A program made the translations under genes and the position numbers. The notes under the pieces were generated by a model. The model saw only the letters and a list, made by a program, of their open reading frames with translations. It was not told where the DNA came from and did not search any database. A stretch of 64,000 bases of DNA from Hypholoma sublateritium FD-334 SS-4 (Eukaryota > Basidiomycota > Agaricomycetes > Agaricales > Strophariaceae), in contig KN817557.1 in NCBI GenBank assembly GCA_000827495.1, positions 225,533 through 289,532 of the forward strand, in the 5' to 3' direction. Of the stretch, positions 23,369-36,055 are shown one piece after another. Positions within the stretch are counted from its first letter, which is position 1. The number at the start of each line of letters is the position of its first letter.

Positions 23369-25200
23369 GTTATCCCTCTCAAATGTGTTTGGAAAAGCAA
23401 TCGAATAACTGCTGGTCTGCCGCGAACGCGTCGAATGTCGTGTTTAGTACACGAAAGAGGGAGTATTAGGATGGGAGGACGATTTAAGGTTAAAAGCAGA
23501 AGCAGTCAGAGATGCGACACGCCGGCCATCGTTTAGTAAAGATATTCTGAGGTGGAACCCCTTTTTTGTGGGTACTATTAACCCCGCATTAACTTTCCAT
23601 CTCCGCTCATGTCGTATCCAAACTCAGCGGCATATGGGTAATTCCCAGCTCAATGATGTCTTGATGATGTCTCGAATCTGAATATTATCATATTTCCACA
23701 AACCCGGCCAAAAATGCTTGGAAGCGTTTGTATTCTCTCTTGGGTAGTCGCATAATAAAATCTCCCTCACGAGACGACAACTGAATTAAACTTTGATCCA
23801 TTAAGTAAATTACCATGTTTGAAGATCAGACAATCGGTGTTAAAACGCGAAAAAGAGGTACCCATTGGTTGGCATTGGCTTGAGATTAAATTTGAACGTT
23901 AAGATATTTCTACACTCATTCGTACTAGTTACATTTTCCTGAGAATTACTGAGGCCATTAGTTTGGAGACATGACGAAGACGTGCTAAGAATCACTCGCA
24001 CGCCCCAGTGCAAAACACACTAGGTGGATGAAAAGCGATGGCTGATGATTTTCCCCCCGTGTATTGCGGATTTCTGCAGCGAACACTCCTCTGCAGTGGC
24101 TTTTCTACAGAGAACATGTCTTTTTTTCCAAAGTCTATAAAAGTGCCAGTTTGAGTGGACACTGGAGATACATTTATTATTATCGCAAAAGCATGCCAAC
24201 ATTCTAACGTACCTTCGGTGGTGTCCATTGCCGTCCATTGATCATGAGAGCTAAGTATGTATGATGGCTTCTATCATATTATATCAAGTATAACGGATAT
24301 CTTGCTTAGAAGCTCGCGTAGCCTTGTTCTACTCTTAGAGCAATGTTAGTACTAAAATAATCCCAGTAAGAGCAATTGTACATGGCGACGATCATAGGCC
24401 TAAAATACTTGGGGGTGTAGAGGAAAGCAGACAAGAAGCAGAAGCAAAATCATCAGAAGTTTCACAAGGTTCAGAGCTTTTTCCTTTCCTTCACCCACAT
24501 ATAACTTTTGTACCACCGTAGAAGTCCGCGGGGCCATCCATTCCGCCTGCAGTTCCAGCGCTCGAATCGCATCTTTCGACCTGCATATAATAACGCCTGT
24601 ACCATTGCCCACGTGTATCCATCGCAGCGTCCGGCAGCACTACTGGACGTTGACTGGACGTGATTTATTTTTCACATTGGCCAGAACAGAAGAAGTTGGT
24701 TTATCGAATATTTCGAACGCAGCTATATTTGGGACTTCCGAAGGCTTTGAACATACCATATTCGAACGAGCTGTCCATGAGCACGATTGCAAACAATTCC
24801 CAGAGTTAACACCTGTTAACACTGTAATTCCCCAGGAAAGGTCGCGTGGCACCGGATGTATTACCAGGTCCTGCTGGGTCATCCCGATATTTGATGTGTA
24901 AAAGAAACCCAAGGAACTTCGATATCAAGCAAACAAGATACGGGAAAAATATTTCGCTTGCCACCCTCCCGCCCGCCGTTCTCCCTTCCCTACAAGTTGC
25001 TCTCAGCATTGGCTGTTAGTCAATGGCTGGCTCGCGGTATCCTCTCGACGAGCGTAATAGCTTTTCGCAGCCAAGCTGCAGGTGGGCAGCAAAGATAAGG
25101 GTATATTATTGATATGGTATATTGAGGCCTCGTATCTTTACAAGGTCCATGGTTATGCACGCGCTTGGTGTGCTTTGGTATGGCGTGCGGGTAGATGCGA
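23369..25200. other. intergenic, 1.8 kb, no gene recognised
   Basis: Short minus-strand frames at about 24000-24240 and 24400-24910 could be pieces of a decayed gene, but they share no motif or consistent splice joins. Confidence 0.4.
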
Positions 25201-26917
25201 TCAGGGCGACTCCGGCAGCTCGGGGCGTATACGAGCGATCAGCGCTTCATCGCGGCTCGCGTTCATCAACCGCACCTCCTGCAGTAGGCGAGTGAGCTCC
25301 ATCGTTCGCCCATTACCTTCAGGAAGCGGCGGGACGGGGAATTCGATCTCTTCCTCCTCCTCTGACCCGGACTCCCACTCATCGCTGTCGTACTCCTCCC
25401 CTTCCTCGTCCGCAGCCTCCTCCTCCTCATATTCCTCCTCCTCTTCCTCTTCAGATGAGCTCTCAGCGTCCGATTCGTCCTCCGGCAGGGTCCCCAGCGG
25501 CTGCCCCGTGCAATCCTCCAGCCGCACCTGTTGCGCAGCACACACGTTCCACCACCGGTTCCAGCGATCGTAGCCGCCGTTGTCCAGCGATGGCCCATTC
25601 TCGTGGTTCAGGTCGCTCAGCACGTTCCTGCTCAGCGCGCGCACGCGCTGCAGCTGTGGGAAGTTGCGCCGGTTCAGTGCGGCGACGTTGAGGTCGTTCG
25701 AGCGCGTGATGATGCCCGAGCGAAACGGGTCTGCCGCGAGGCGCGCGGCCGCATAACCCACCCCGAACGCGTACGCTAGCCCGTGCAGCCCGACGGTGGC
25801 GAGGTGCGCATGCGGACGCCGCGTGAGCTCGCTCGCGGTGTCGTCGTGAGGCGAGATGCGCCAGTCTGCGTTAAAGGTGAGCGTGCTGAGCGCGGGGCAG
25901 AGGTCGAGCGCGGTCGCGATGTCCGTCAGCGGGCTGAGATTCAGGTCGAGCAGTACGAGCTCCGAGCCGTGCACGCGCAGGAACTCGATGACGTCGGGGC
26001 CGTCGTTCACGCTAGTGCCAGAGTCAACCGAAAAGCTTCGCAGCGCCGGCAGGTCCCAGCCTGTAGCCTGCTCCACGAGCTCCTCGATGTACCCGCGAAG
26101 GGAGAGTTGCTGGAGGCAGGGGAGCATGAGGCGCAGGTTGCTTGCAGAACCGAGGTGGGCGAGCTCTTGCGAGCTCTCGACGTTCGTCTCGATGTCGATA
26201 TGGGCTGCGACCAGGCGCGGGAGGGAATTCAGCGCCCAGATCACCTTGGCCAGTTCTTCGCCAGGGAGGTTCCACTGGACAGTATGGAGCTTGCGATATG
26301 CGTGGTTTGCAAGAGCGTCGGCCACAGGTCCGAAGGCAGTTCCCATTGGACGTTCGATCACGAAGATCTCTAGGTTGGGACAGTGCTGGATGATAGTCAC
26401 CAGAGCGCGCTCGATATCTTCCATTGTTGCGTCGCGGCTGGGGGACGGGTGATATCGGGCGATATGTATTCGCCTTGTCCACCATCCGAGGGAAGACGTG
26501 CTGGTACTGGCTTCTGCGGACGACGATTCCAAAATAGAGCATAGTACTATTAATCTTGCTGGGTCACTGAAGTGTAGACAGCGGAAAAGAAACTCGGCAC
26601 CCAGCGCGCGCCATTGGCGACAGGTGGACATGATCGCCTAGGCACACCGTGTTAGTTACTGTACAGACTATATCACTCCACACCTCAGGTAGACATACCT
26701 TTTTCGTGGCATAACTTCTCCTCTGAAGTAGGTTCATTGCCTCCCCTGGTGACCTCAGCCGCCACTCATTTATGATTGGGTCTTTGTACCAGGCGGACTC
26801 GGCCATGACGGTTGGTATTCCATACTGGAACAGAATATCCTCGTCAGCGGCCAAATCAAATATCTGCGTCCATATCTCAGCTGGAAGCTCCACTGGCATC
26901 GCGAAAGTAGACCCCAA
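25201..26917 (-). CDS. F-box protein with leucine-rich-repeat-like middle and acidic tail
   Basis: Two exons, 26699-26917 and 25201-26637, joined in phase 0 across a short intron starting GTATGT; 551 aa. The start reads MPVELPAEIWTQIFDLAADE (second ATG of the frame), the basidiomycete F-box pattern, and continues across the intron as ...YATKK-AIMSTCRQWRALG, the end of the F-box region. The middle has Leu-rich segments such as CPNLEIFVIERP, LPRLVAAHIDIET and LVLLDLNLSPL, consistent with degenerate leucine-rich repeats that would recruit substrates to an SCF ubiquitin ligase. The C-terminus contains a run of about 40 acidic residues (bases 25340-25490). Such genes are highly expanded in Agaricomycetes; the target is unknown. 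Confidence 0.8.
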
Positions 26918-27746
26918 GGGAGGGTATAGACGGGTATAGATAAGATTGGGAGTAGTCGGACCGTCGTGTGGTGTTTCCTCGCACGCTGATTATCACGAAC
27001 AACACGCACTTTCTCCGAGGATGAAGGATGTCAATTTGTGCGACTGAAGTGTATCAAAGAGATCATACCGTATGATCTTCGTATTCAGTTACTGGCACTT
27101 TCGCTGCCACCTTCCGCCACTCCCCGTATTTTCAAATTCAGTATACAGAAGTTAAAAACGCGCGCCGTTTCTTGGGTATTGTGTATTTCAGTGACGGTGC
27201 TTGTTATCCGACAGAGACCATACCTCTAGAAGATCCGCACAGTCCTCCTGAAGCCTTGATCGAAGCGGCGGATACTGGAGAATCAAGTCGTGATGGTCAT
27301 TGAACAGGAAATCCGTCACGGTTGAACGACTTTCGCCGCCGCGTTGATCATTTCTCGTCCACGTGATCCATCGCCAAAGTATGGGATATTTTCCATTTTT
27401 AGAAATTTGTCGCGACGTCGGGCGCCAACTTGGCACGTCGGAAACTTGGCGTTGGCGCCGGCCAGCCAAGTCTCATTTTGAAATTCAGCTTCAATGCATA
27501 CTAGTGCATACTTCTACGCAATTGTAGACACACATGAACTTGCTACATGTAAGTATACTAAGTTCTTAGTTCTGTCAACTTAGTTCTTAGTTCTGTCAAC
27601 TTCCATCAAGGTGTGTAAATTAAAAAGATCTTAGGTGATTCGCACACCGAAAATGTGGACACTTAAGTATTTCCAATACAATTTGCTCAATTATACATGA
27701 ATCATGACAGAGCAGTACACAGAACATCCACAGTATCAGACTAATT
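26918..27746. other. intergenic, AT-rich, with a tandem repeat
   Basis: No gene recognised. It contains the 2 x 21-base tandem repeat at 27561-27602. The left part should hold the promoter of the F-box gene. Confidence 0.5.
27561..27602. repeat. two perfect tandem copies of a 21-base unit
   Basis: The unit AGTTCTTAGTTCTGTCAACTT is present at 27561-27581 and again at 27582-27602 without differences. It looks like a simple recent tandem duplication. Confidence 0.9.
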
Positions 27747-28320
27747 TTAGGCCTTGCCCTGGAAGCTGTTCTCTTCGAGAGACAGCTCTTGCGCCTCCTG
27801 TGCAAGCTCACATGGTGTGCAGCAGAAAGCGGACAAGCAGTCAGAACATCCTCCGCCCTTGATGTTGTATCGTCCGCGGATATTCGAGCGGTTGCCCATC
27901 TGGAAAAGAAGCTTAAGAATTCGTAGAGCGACACCACATTCACTGCACATACCTGCATGATCCAGCCACATCCGCACAGAGTGAGGCAGCCATGGATCGC
28001 ACAGTCGCTCGAGCAGAATCCGCCATGCTCGGGGTCTGGGTAACCCTTCGTGTTCAAGTGATCAACACGCTTCTTGATTTGCCCGAAGGTGATACAGGGC
28101 ACGAAGCACGAGATGATGACTAGGCGGCCAAGAATAAGCTGTTTGCAGAGGATGAATGTGTGCTTGGATACATACATGTCGCGCAGTCACCACCACAGTC
28201 GAACAGCCCGTTGCTCCATTCGCGTCCATCAGCCTCGACTGGGAGGTTTTTGGCATTGCGATTACCACCACCAACAGTCATGCCGGGTGTGGCACCAGGT
28301 TGTTGCTGGTTGTAGGCCAT
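27747..28320 (-). CDS. PLAC8 family cysteine-rich protein 1
   Basis: Three exons: 28176-28320, 27953-28119, 27747-27899; 154 aa. It begins MAYNQQQPGATPGM, then GGGNRNAKNLPVEADGREWS and CGGDCAT. The second exon contains CFVPCITFGQIKKR and GCLTLCGCGWIMQ, and the third GGGCSDCLSAFCCTPCELAQE. The CxxxCxxxG-type and CCxPCxLxQE motifs define the PLAC8 (FCR/Cornifelin-like) family, membrane-associated cysteine-rich proteins linked in plants and fungi to metal tolerance and organ or cell size. The middle hydrophobic Cys-rich segment may insert in the membrane. Exon 2 (167 bases) has the same length and phases as in PLAC8 protein 3. A TATATAG box lies at about 28427-28436, some 110 bases upstream. Confidence 0.85.
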
Positions 28321-28626
28321 AGTGCGGAGGGTATAAGGGGTAGGGGGAGAGGCGGGAGGAAGAAGGTAGAATGAAATGGGGGGGATGGCGCTCTCGTTTA
28401 ATGGGATTCGGGCGTGAAGGGATGGCCTATATAGCGCTCAGATGCTTTGGCCCTGGATGGAGAATGGAAACCAATATCAGCGCAATTGTGCGGAGACAAC
28501 GAGGCGTATGTAAGCAACACCACATATCTTTCGAGTAATGTGCGGAGTCTCGAGGCTCCCTGAGGGCGCTGTCGCAGATTTGGGCACACCATTGAGACAA
28601 AATGGGACAGATTGGAGAGAGGGATC

Positions 28627-28651
28627 GTTCGATTGCTACCTTTCGATTCAG
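28627..28651 (+). repeat. inverted repeat, left arm (25 bases, perfect)
   Basis: This arm is the exact reverse complement of 29292-29316. Similarity continues inward for about 11 bases with a few mismatches. The enclosed 640 bases contain no recognisable coding region; it may be a remnant of a small DNA transposon or foldback element. Confidence 0.7.
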
Positions 28652-29291
28652 ACTCCGCGCGGGGATATCCCTTTCTCGTGGTTTCTAAGTGGCTCCCGTC
28701 TTGCTCCCGCACCTCGTATGTGCACTGCGCACTCCAAATGGCATATATACAGCCCACTAGAAATGGTATTTGTCTTTTATATACGTACATCTATCTAATT
28801 TGTATGCTTCAGCTTTACCTCAGCTGCTTGAAAANNTTTCCTGTGCTCCAATTTCGCTCCAATTGCGCTTCTATCGCGCTGTTTTTCGAATATCTAATTA
28901 TTTTACTCCAATAACCTTGTAAATTTCACTGTAAAAACTNTAAAACCACGGTTAAAGTCTATTTAATTTTTCACNTCTGTAGCAATCGTCTCGACAGTGC
29001 GTTTGTCGCTCGATTGTTCAAGAATTCAAAGAGGATGATTTCGTGTGACAGATCTTGTCACAGATGTTATGATGTGTTGGTGAAACGTCGCTGTTGCCTA
29101 TTGAAGAGCTCATAGTTGACTAATTTTTTTTTTTCGAGTGTTGAGGCGTATTATACCTTGAGATCTCAAAGTCAACTGTAATACAGTATTCAAGTTGGGA
29201 TACTTCACTTTCTATATCTCTTTTGCTGATTTTACTGCGAGTCACGGCGTTGATGCCATCATCTCCATGCCGTTCGTATGCCGAGCGGTGC

Positions 29292-29316
29292 CTGAATCGA
29301 AAGGTAGCAATCGAAC
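29292..29316 (-). repeat. inverted repeat, right arm (25 bases, perfect)
   Basis: Exact reverse complement of the arm at 28627-28651. No target-site duplication was found outside the arms. Confidence 0.7.
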
Positions 29317-30700
29317 TACGACTCGATTGGAGACAGATTCGGATGTTGCGAATATGTCAAAGGTTGGGTTTCAGCTTTATTGCACCGCTGTTGCATCAAA
29401 AATCTTCGGCGCTCTGTCGCGACATGCTGGCCACTCGTCAGTTTACGTCTGGCTACTTACTGGCCGCAATATCAGATGCTAGAAACATCCATGAGATGAG
29501 CCATCGACTCACGGAATAAATGAGCTTTAAAGCAGAGCTTGAGCAGAGCAGTGAGAAAGTCTAGGGAAGTGTTCATAAGTGTGATCAAATTCAAGTCTCA
29601 AGATAATTAAGCGAGAGTCGGAACTGTTACTGGGATAAACAAGGGATAAAAATAGAAATGTGGGTATCCCGGGTTCCGAAGTGGACATCAACGACGGCGC
29701 GAAGACGCACAGCCGCTTGAATACCATCTTGCATGTACGCCATCTCAGGCTAAATAATCTACAGCATTGCTTGCCCGATCATCCTACATATCGGATGCGC
29801 CGAAGAAAAGGGGACGATCATGAGAATACCGACTTGAGGGCTGAGAGAGAGAGAGAGCGCTCAACTGACGACAGTTGCTCAAAACTTAAAATGAGCGGTG
29901 ACCGCAAGGATGTTCCGAAAGGACATAATAATACAGCCGCTGCGGTCTGAATGCCGCATAAAAACGTGGAGTCTTCCTTGAGGCGTGCTTCACACCTTTT
30001 CTACCCACAAGCTGGAGGCCCTAGAGCACATGCCAAAGGTCTCGAAGAATCGAAGCTACTGCCATCAGCGCCGAGGGTTAAGATTGAGCCGCGCGCAAGG
30101 TCACTAACCATTACAAGGTTACTAGTTAAGGTGGCTGCTTCAGGGAGACTACTTACCCAGATGCCAGCACCGGCCTCGACACTAGAATATTCAAGCCCAC
30201 AGATATTTGATTTTCCAAGTTAACCTGAAAGCCTGTCAGAACTTCGACAAGATTTTTGACCACACACCAGCTTGAATGCGAGTACTATAGTCAACACCTG
30301 TTGTAGAGTGAGAGCCTCTAACGTGCTAGAATGCGGAAGTAGTTTAGCAGGCAGTTTGGAAGACCGAAGGGAGGGCTGGCCCAAATGGCAAGCAATGGAT
30401 TGTTGATCTGTCGGCGCAACCTATGGAAACGCACAATCATTCGGGAACAATAAATTAGAAAGAATGTCGGCTGGCTTTGCGTGGTCTGGAAAATGTAGTT
30501 GGCAGTGTATGAACACAAACATCGAGGATTGCCTTTCTCGTCGTACATCGCTCATACATATACCATTTGTTGCATGTAATTATTGCCTTGATCATGATGC
30601 CAAATAGATGCTGCCAGTAGATGCCACTGAAATGACGCAAGCAACGACCCTCGGGGATACATGAGCAACGTAAATAGTCAATTGGTCTACCATCTATCAT

Positions 30701-32538
30701 TCAACTAGAAACATAGCTTGAATTTCGCGCCTTCCTCATAGGATTTTGAGCCTGACCAGTAGAAAACTTATACTCCGAGGACCACTGATAATCCCGCCCC
30801 GGACCATCTGTCAACAAGGCATCATAAATATTTTCGCAATGCGGAACAGCACATAGAACCACCTACAAATATGATCAACGTCCCACTCTGGGATATTGAT
30901 GGCAGCGATATGTCCCTGCTGCTCGATCGCAACAGCGGAGGACGATCCATATTTAGCCCCTGGCCCCCCGTGGATGGCTTTTCGTGGGGTGTTCAGCCAA
31001 TACGATGTGTACACAACGATGGCTGACTGATTTGTAGTTATATCAAGTCTATATCATAGATGAGGCGTTCAGTCCGATCTGATTTTGTATGCCACGTCCA
31101 CGACCTACTGGATTCCTGAGGTATTTCCCTTGAGCGTAACGGCGGGTATATCCGCTCGGGGGTGGTCAAGCACCCACCCACCGTTGTATCCTACGCATCC
31201 TTGATTTTCAGGGTCAACCTGTGCATTACATAAAGAAGAGAAAACAAGAGAATCCTACCTTCTCCGATGAGGTTGGTAGTTTTTGTCCACTGGGCACCGA
31301 TCTTACGTTCCTCCCTGAAATCAAGGGGTGTATCGGCGACGTCTGTAAACCTCCCGGTGGGGATCGCGAGTTTATCAACCTCGATATAGCGCGATGCGTC
31401 GATCCGCAGTTCATGCTCCAGGATGTCTGCATCATCTTGATAGGCATCAAGGTTCCTAGATCCCATCGCGATATTAAGCGCCAGTGCACTGTGCGAAATA
31501 AGACAGCAAATAATTACCAGTAGACATGCTGCGTCAGCATGATTGGGGTCTATACACGAGCGTTAGACATGACGCACGCTTTCTCGAAGAGCGAGTTTGA
31601 GTACCTTTTCACTGGCAGTAGCATAGATTTTCGTGCGCAGAATGCCGTGGTTGTCCACCGAATGAGTGACCTAGTTAGATTTAATGTAATTGAGCGAAAT
31701 ATTAAAATTCGTGCATTGAAAGGGACATACAAAGGCAGTAACAGTCCCAGGGAACCCCTCGTCACCCTCGTCGACATGTTTGTAGGTGACACTTGTCGCA
31801 GATTTCTCGACTGCTACCCAGTGCCGACGATCCCAGCCAACGATGCCGCCATGCAAGGTCACCTTGGGGACGTGAGGTCAAAAATTGCTCTGCGGATTTT
31901 GCGGAAGGAAACGAACCTGGCCTTAGATGCGCACTGTCAGGTTCGGCCATTACCGTTAATTGTTTAAGCCTACCATTTGCATCGTTCGTTGGGATATGGT
32001 AGGTGTTCGGTGCACTTGGATCCGGATTTTCTGAGATAGGGATTGAAAAGATGCCTAAACAGTACTTCAATACATTGACTGCGATGGATACTCTAACGAG
32101 AAAGGTTTACCGTCTTTTATTCTGTTCGCATACCTACCGCAGGGAGGGATTAGCAAAGGCGAACCTGCCAATTGTGATATAACCTATCATACCTCCCGAC
32201 AATAGCGTTGAACACTGGATGATCCGGATCGCTGGCCAAGCGAGACTTGCAGTCATTCGATTGTCAGGCCACGGAACAGAGAGACAAGACGAGCCATAGC
32301 TCACATTGTCGTCGTAACCAAGCACGACATCCCTGGCCACCCCATGCTTGTCCTTCACCCACAGCTCTGTCAGCGTCGCGCCAACAGAGACGAACTTCGC
32401 CGAGATGGACCCGTCGGGAGCATTGATCTCCGTGATGTCAAAGGGCTACATAATCAAATCGAGCATTAGTGGCGATCACGGGCGTTTAGCGAACAGATGC
32501 ATAGTACACACCCAGCTGCTGTCAGTTGTTTCTGGCAT
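30701..32538 (-). CDS. aldose 1-epimerase (galactose mutarotase)
   Basis: Starts MPETTDSSW at 32538, with about ten exons ending TGA at 30701-30703. Successive blocks are ITEINAPDGSISAKFVSVGA, LTELWVKDKHGVARDVVLGY, DPDHPVFNAIVGRYANRI, TLHGGIVGWDRRHW, HVYWNLDAYQ, YIEVDKLAIPTG, VYTSYWLNTPR and AVAIEQQG. The FNAIVGRYANRI and LHGGxxGWDxRxW motifs are diagnostic of the galactose mutarotase superfamily; the His in LHGG and the His in QHVYWN probably match the catalytic and substrate-binding histidines, and the Glu in IEQQG the catalytic base. The enzyme interconverts alpha and beta anomers of hexoses. The junction before TLHGG is ambiguous: the best donor (ACG|GTAATG at 31953) gives a few extra residues and a 91-base intron. 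All other joins are clean. Confidence 0.88.
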
Positions 32539-33480
32539 GGTTGAGTGTTGAGTGACGGAGGAATGACAAGAGGGGGGAGCTGGAACCAACTTAAATATAT
32601 GCAGAGGGGCGGGTCCTCAGTCAATTTTAGGCTTCCGGCAGGCGACGGCGTCCGCTGTAAACGCTGTAAAGATACATTGACCCGATGTGCCTTCGTAACT
32701 CCCACAAACTCTGCAACCAGCTTATAGAAAAACATCAATTCGCTTCCGAGAGGCCCAAAACACCTGAAGTCACAGTTTCCGACGATTTTTAGGAAATATT
32801 CCACCTGTATAATGCGTTGCGAGTTTTTTCCTTGCAAATGAATGAAGATAGGAAACTTACTGGCCTTACGGGACTGATCATCGACGGAAAAATGGCGGAG
32901 GATAAGGATTTATGTGGACCAATCGCATGAGGTCCAGGCTTGTCATCGGTCCAGGAATGACAGTTCGGGTGTAAAAACATACAGGGGCAAGCTATTTCAT
33001 GTCGGCTCGACAGTCAAATGACATGCACCGGTCAGCGTAAACATACTCGTCCTTGCGGGTGATTGTTACAGTTTGACGTCACTCCAATGGCCAGTGTGCG
33101 ATATAATGATATTTGTCGGACCGATTTCGTAGTCGTAGTCGTAAAACATCTGAAATCAACATTTTTGCTTATTTGAAGTCGCTGCCTTGGTCGCCGGTGA
33201 GTCAGCTTTAACAACAAACCGTGAATTGCGTCCCAACTTTCTGAGGACTGATATAACAACTGGTGCTTGGATTGCGTGGAATTTGGTGCAATCCTTTTGC
33301 ATCCCGTCCAACAAAAGAGGATGTTGCTCAACGGTTGCAGTTTAAGGTGTGCTTTCCAGATTAGCGGACGAAGTGTTTTATCGTGTGTTCTATTGCGCAG
33401 TTGCTTCATGGCGGACTCAGCATACAGCAGGCAAAGAAACGAAAGCAGGAAACGGCGGAAGTATATAGGCAGATCTCTAT
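32539..33480. other. intergenic, no gene recognised
   Basis: Lies between the start of aldose 1-epimerase and the 3' end of eIF3g on the same strand. It should contain the epimerase promoter and the eIF3g terminator; frames here lack motifs. Confidence 0.5.
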
Positions 33481-34681
33481 CTACCGTCCATCGGGCCGCG
33501 GCTCTAACAAAACCCAACACATGTTCAGCATGACCGAAAAGTAGCAAAGAGAACAACATACGACTCCATTGCACACTCAGAATGAGGTTATCGTATCCGC
33601 GCCCGTGCACCTTGTCGATGGCCTTCTGCGCGCACGACTTCTCTTCAAAGCTGACGAATGCGAAGCCCTTTCCGGCGCCCGTCTCGCGGTCACGACCGAC
33701 GTACACTCGGGCGACGCGTCCAAAGACACCGAACAGGTCTCGTAGATCGTTCTCCTGTGTGTCTTCGGATATGTTCGTAACACGGAGGGTGGGAAGGTCA
33801 TCGCGATTGGCAGCGCCGCCGAGGCCACGCATCGACTCTCCGGCACCACGGGCCCCCGAGCGCATTGATGGGGGGACGTATTTTCCGCCGACAGAAGAGG
33901 ATGCGGCGGGGAGGGTATCAGGGCCGGCACCGGTGTCGTCGTCGGGGCCAGCGCCAGTATCTGGGTGGGCTGTAAGTTGGCGTTACGGTGGGCCACATGG
34001 TCTGGACGCACCGGTGTTTTCAAGGCCACCAAGGGTATCTTTATATGGGCACTTGGCGGTGAAATGGTCGCCCTTGCACAGACGACACGAGACCTTGCCC
34101 GCACCGGCGGCCTTCACGCGGGATTTGAGCGTCTCTTCCGGGGCTTGCTCGACTTCGGAGATCTAGCGGCATTGAGATATCGACTGATACAATAAGCAGC
34201 AGACGCACCTTGTTTCCAGCAGAGAGTTTGAGTGTGACGTTCTCACCGACGGTCGTCGTTGCACGGTCAGGCCCAGGCTTGCTCCCTTTCTCCAGCCCGA
34301 ACTTGGCCCACTTCTGCCGTTCCGCAACAGCATGATCGACGATGGATTTTTGTAGTGTGCGCTTGACGCGGCGGGTGATCTGTCCATCCTCAGCAAATGT
34401 CTCCTCACGAAGGACGCAATGCAGGTTCTACCTTGACCTTTTTACCCTCTTCGTTTAGCACATATTCGATAGTTGTTCGAACGCCGTTATCGTCGACGAA
34501 TTCCTCGTTCTTGGGGAGCTCTGCTGGACATCAACTATCGTGTTCATGGACTGATCGCCTGGTTTGACTTACCAAGCTCATCGACGTCGTCTGCCCATGA
34601 GGTTTTTGGGATTCTGTTGGATTTCGTTAATATAGAGGTTCAACAGGGCTTCGAGATGCAATGGGCTTACGATGATGCCAT
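33481..34681 (-). CDS. TIF35: eukaryotic translation initiation factor 3 subunit G
   Basis: Starts MASSIPKTSWADDVDELG at 34681 (the first intron splits the fourth codon) and ends QPRPDGR-stop at 33481-33483; seven exons. Blocks are NEEFVDDNGVRTTIEYV, ITRRVKRTLQK, ERQKWAKFGLEKG, a zinc-knuckle CRLCKGDHFTAKCPY, GGKYVPPSMRSGARG and a C-terminal RRM with RNP2 LRVTNI and RNP1 GKGFAFVSF, ending DNLILSVQWS. This order is exactly that of eIF3g, the RNA-binding subunit of eIF3 that takes part in scanning and reinitiation on the 40S ribosome. All introns are short with canonical sites. Confidence is very high. Confidence 0.95.
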
Positions 34682-36055
34682 TTGTATAAAGAGATTGACT
34701 GTCCAATTTTTTGGAGGACTGGTACCCCGAAGAAAAGCGGTTGTTTGGCTCTAATTGGCATTACCTTCCCTACTAATGTTGCTCAATTTACTTATAGGGA
34801 AAAGCTTTCGTCGCCGCGTTTGTCAAGCGTTTGTCCTCGTTCTTCAATCGTTCTTGACTCTTTAAGTTGCAACTAAAGTACTTCTTGACGAGTGTTCATG
34901 TGCTCTTAAAAATCCCTCTGGATCTACAAAACCTGTAATCTGAACAGTGGTTCTTACGCGAACGCCGCAAGAACTTGGCAAGAACACCGTCGAGGCCAAG
35001 TTGAGGCAGCCGAGGATCAAGTAGCAGCATATGAAAGGCAGGTGGCTTTTAAGTACCTTGCCCTGGATTGAAAGTATGTGTTTACTCAATGTTTGATTAA
35101 AGAATGACGGTTCTGACATACTATTCTCTTTGTGAACTTACTTCAGTACGCGTCTCCCCCCAAACGTATCAGCTCCTCTGTGGCTTTCGAACGCGGCTTC
35201 ATCGTACTCTTGAATGGGCATGGGCGGCTGTACGAAATATCATCGAATCAACAATAGCAGTCCCACAAATCTAGAGACTTAACTTAACCCGCTTTTCCGT
35301 TACACTGTGGGTTAAATCGGCATGCCACCTCCGTTGCAATCAACCATAGGACTGAGGTCCCAACATGCGCTCCTGGAAACAAGGGGTTTCAGGAGAGAGT
35401 AACGGAAAACAATGCACGATTAGTGTAGGGGTTTAAGCTTGAAGCTTACGGATTGATTTGCATATGATGATTTGCATTCGAATACCATAATTACTTGTAG
35501 AATGGGGTTCACGGTGTACCAACAGATTTTCACGCACTCTTTTGTAGGGCTGGCTCATCATCATAGCATTTCAATGAAATAAATATAAGCCAAGCCGAGC
35601 TAATCTGCAGCTTTCAGCCGACAGATGGATGCAGACAGATAGATACAGATCATCCACTTCAAAAAACAACAGCACTGTGGGACCAAGAATTTTCGAATAG
35701 AAGGGTGGCGAGCAGACAGAACGAAGGAAGGGACGAAGGACGGCAAATGGATAATACAAGGTAGGTATAAACACATAATAACAATAAAAATAATTGAACT
35801 TGAATAACGAACGACATCGAACAACCGCAAGCGAAATATGTACATGCGGGAAAGGAGAATAGGGCACCGGCAATTGAAAACAAGGAGAACAAGAAATAAA
35901 CGATCCAAAACGCAGAGGTAGAAAACAATGCTCGTGAAGAGACATCAACTCACTAAGTAATGAGATCGGATAGCGTACATGACGCAGCGTGGTATGTTTT
36001 TTCTTCCGTCACTTTTGCGCCGGGACTTTCAGAAGGTTTTCGAAAACAGATGTGC
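34682..36055. other. intergenic, 1.4 kb, no gene recognised
   Basis: Contains the eIF3g promoter on the left and the 3' flank of the kinase gene on the right. Frames in 35570-35950 are hydrophobic and lack motifs; they are probably 3' untranslated sequence of the kinase gene read by chance. Confidence 0.5.

Larger units (their letters stand above)
28321..30700. other. intergenic, 2.4 kb, AT-rich, with inverted repeat and isolated N
   Basis: No gene recognised. Ambiguous bases occur at 28835-28836, 28940 and 28975. A 25-base inverted repeat encloses this AT-rich core (arms at 28627-28651 and 29292-29316). A short GA microsatellite lies near 29845. Confidence 0.5.

Noticed and set aside
28621..28660. 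GTTCGATTGC block as a tRNA T arm
   Set aside because: No acceptor or anticodon arm can be folded around it; it belongs to the inverted repeat.
31191..31260. Apparent frameshift in aldose 1-epimerase between LIGE and CVGYN
   Set aside because: An acceptor CAAG ending at 31200 restores frame with a normal 59-base intron, so no damage needs to be assumed.
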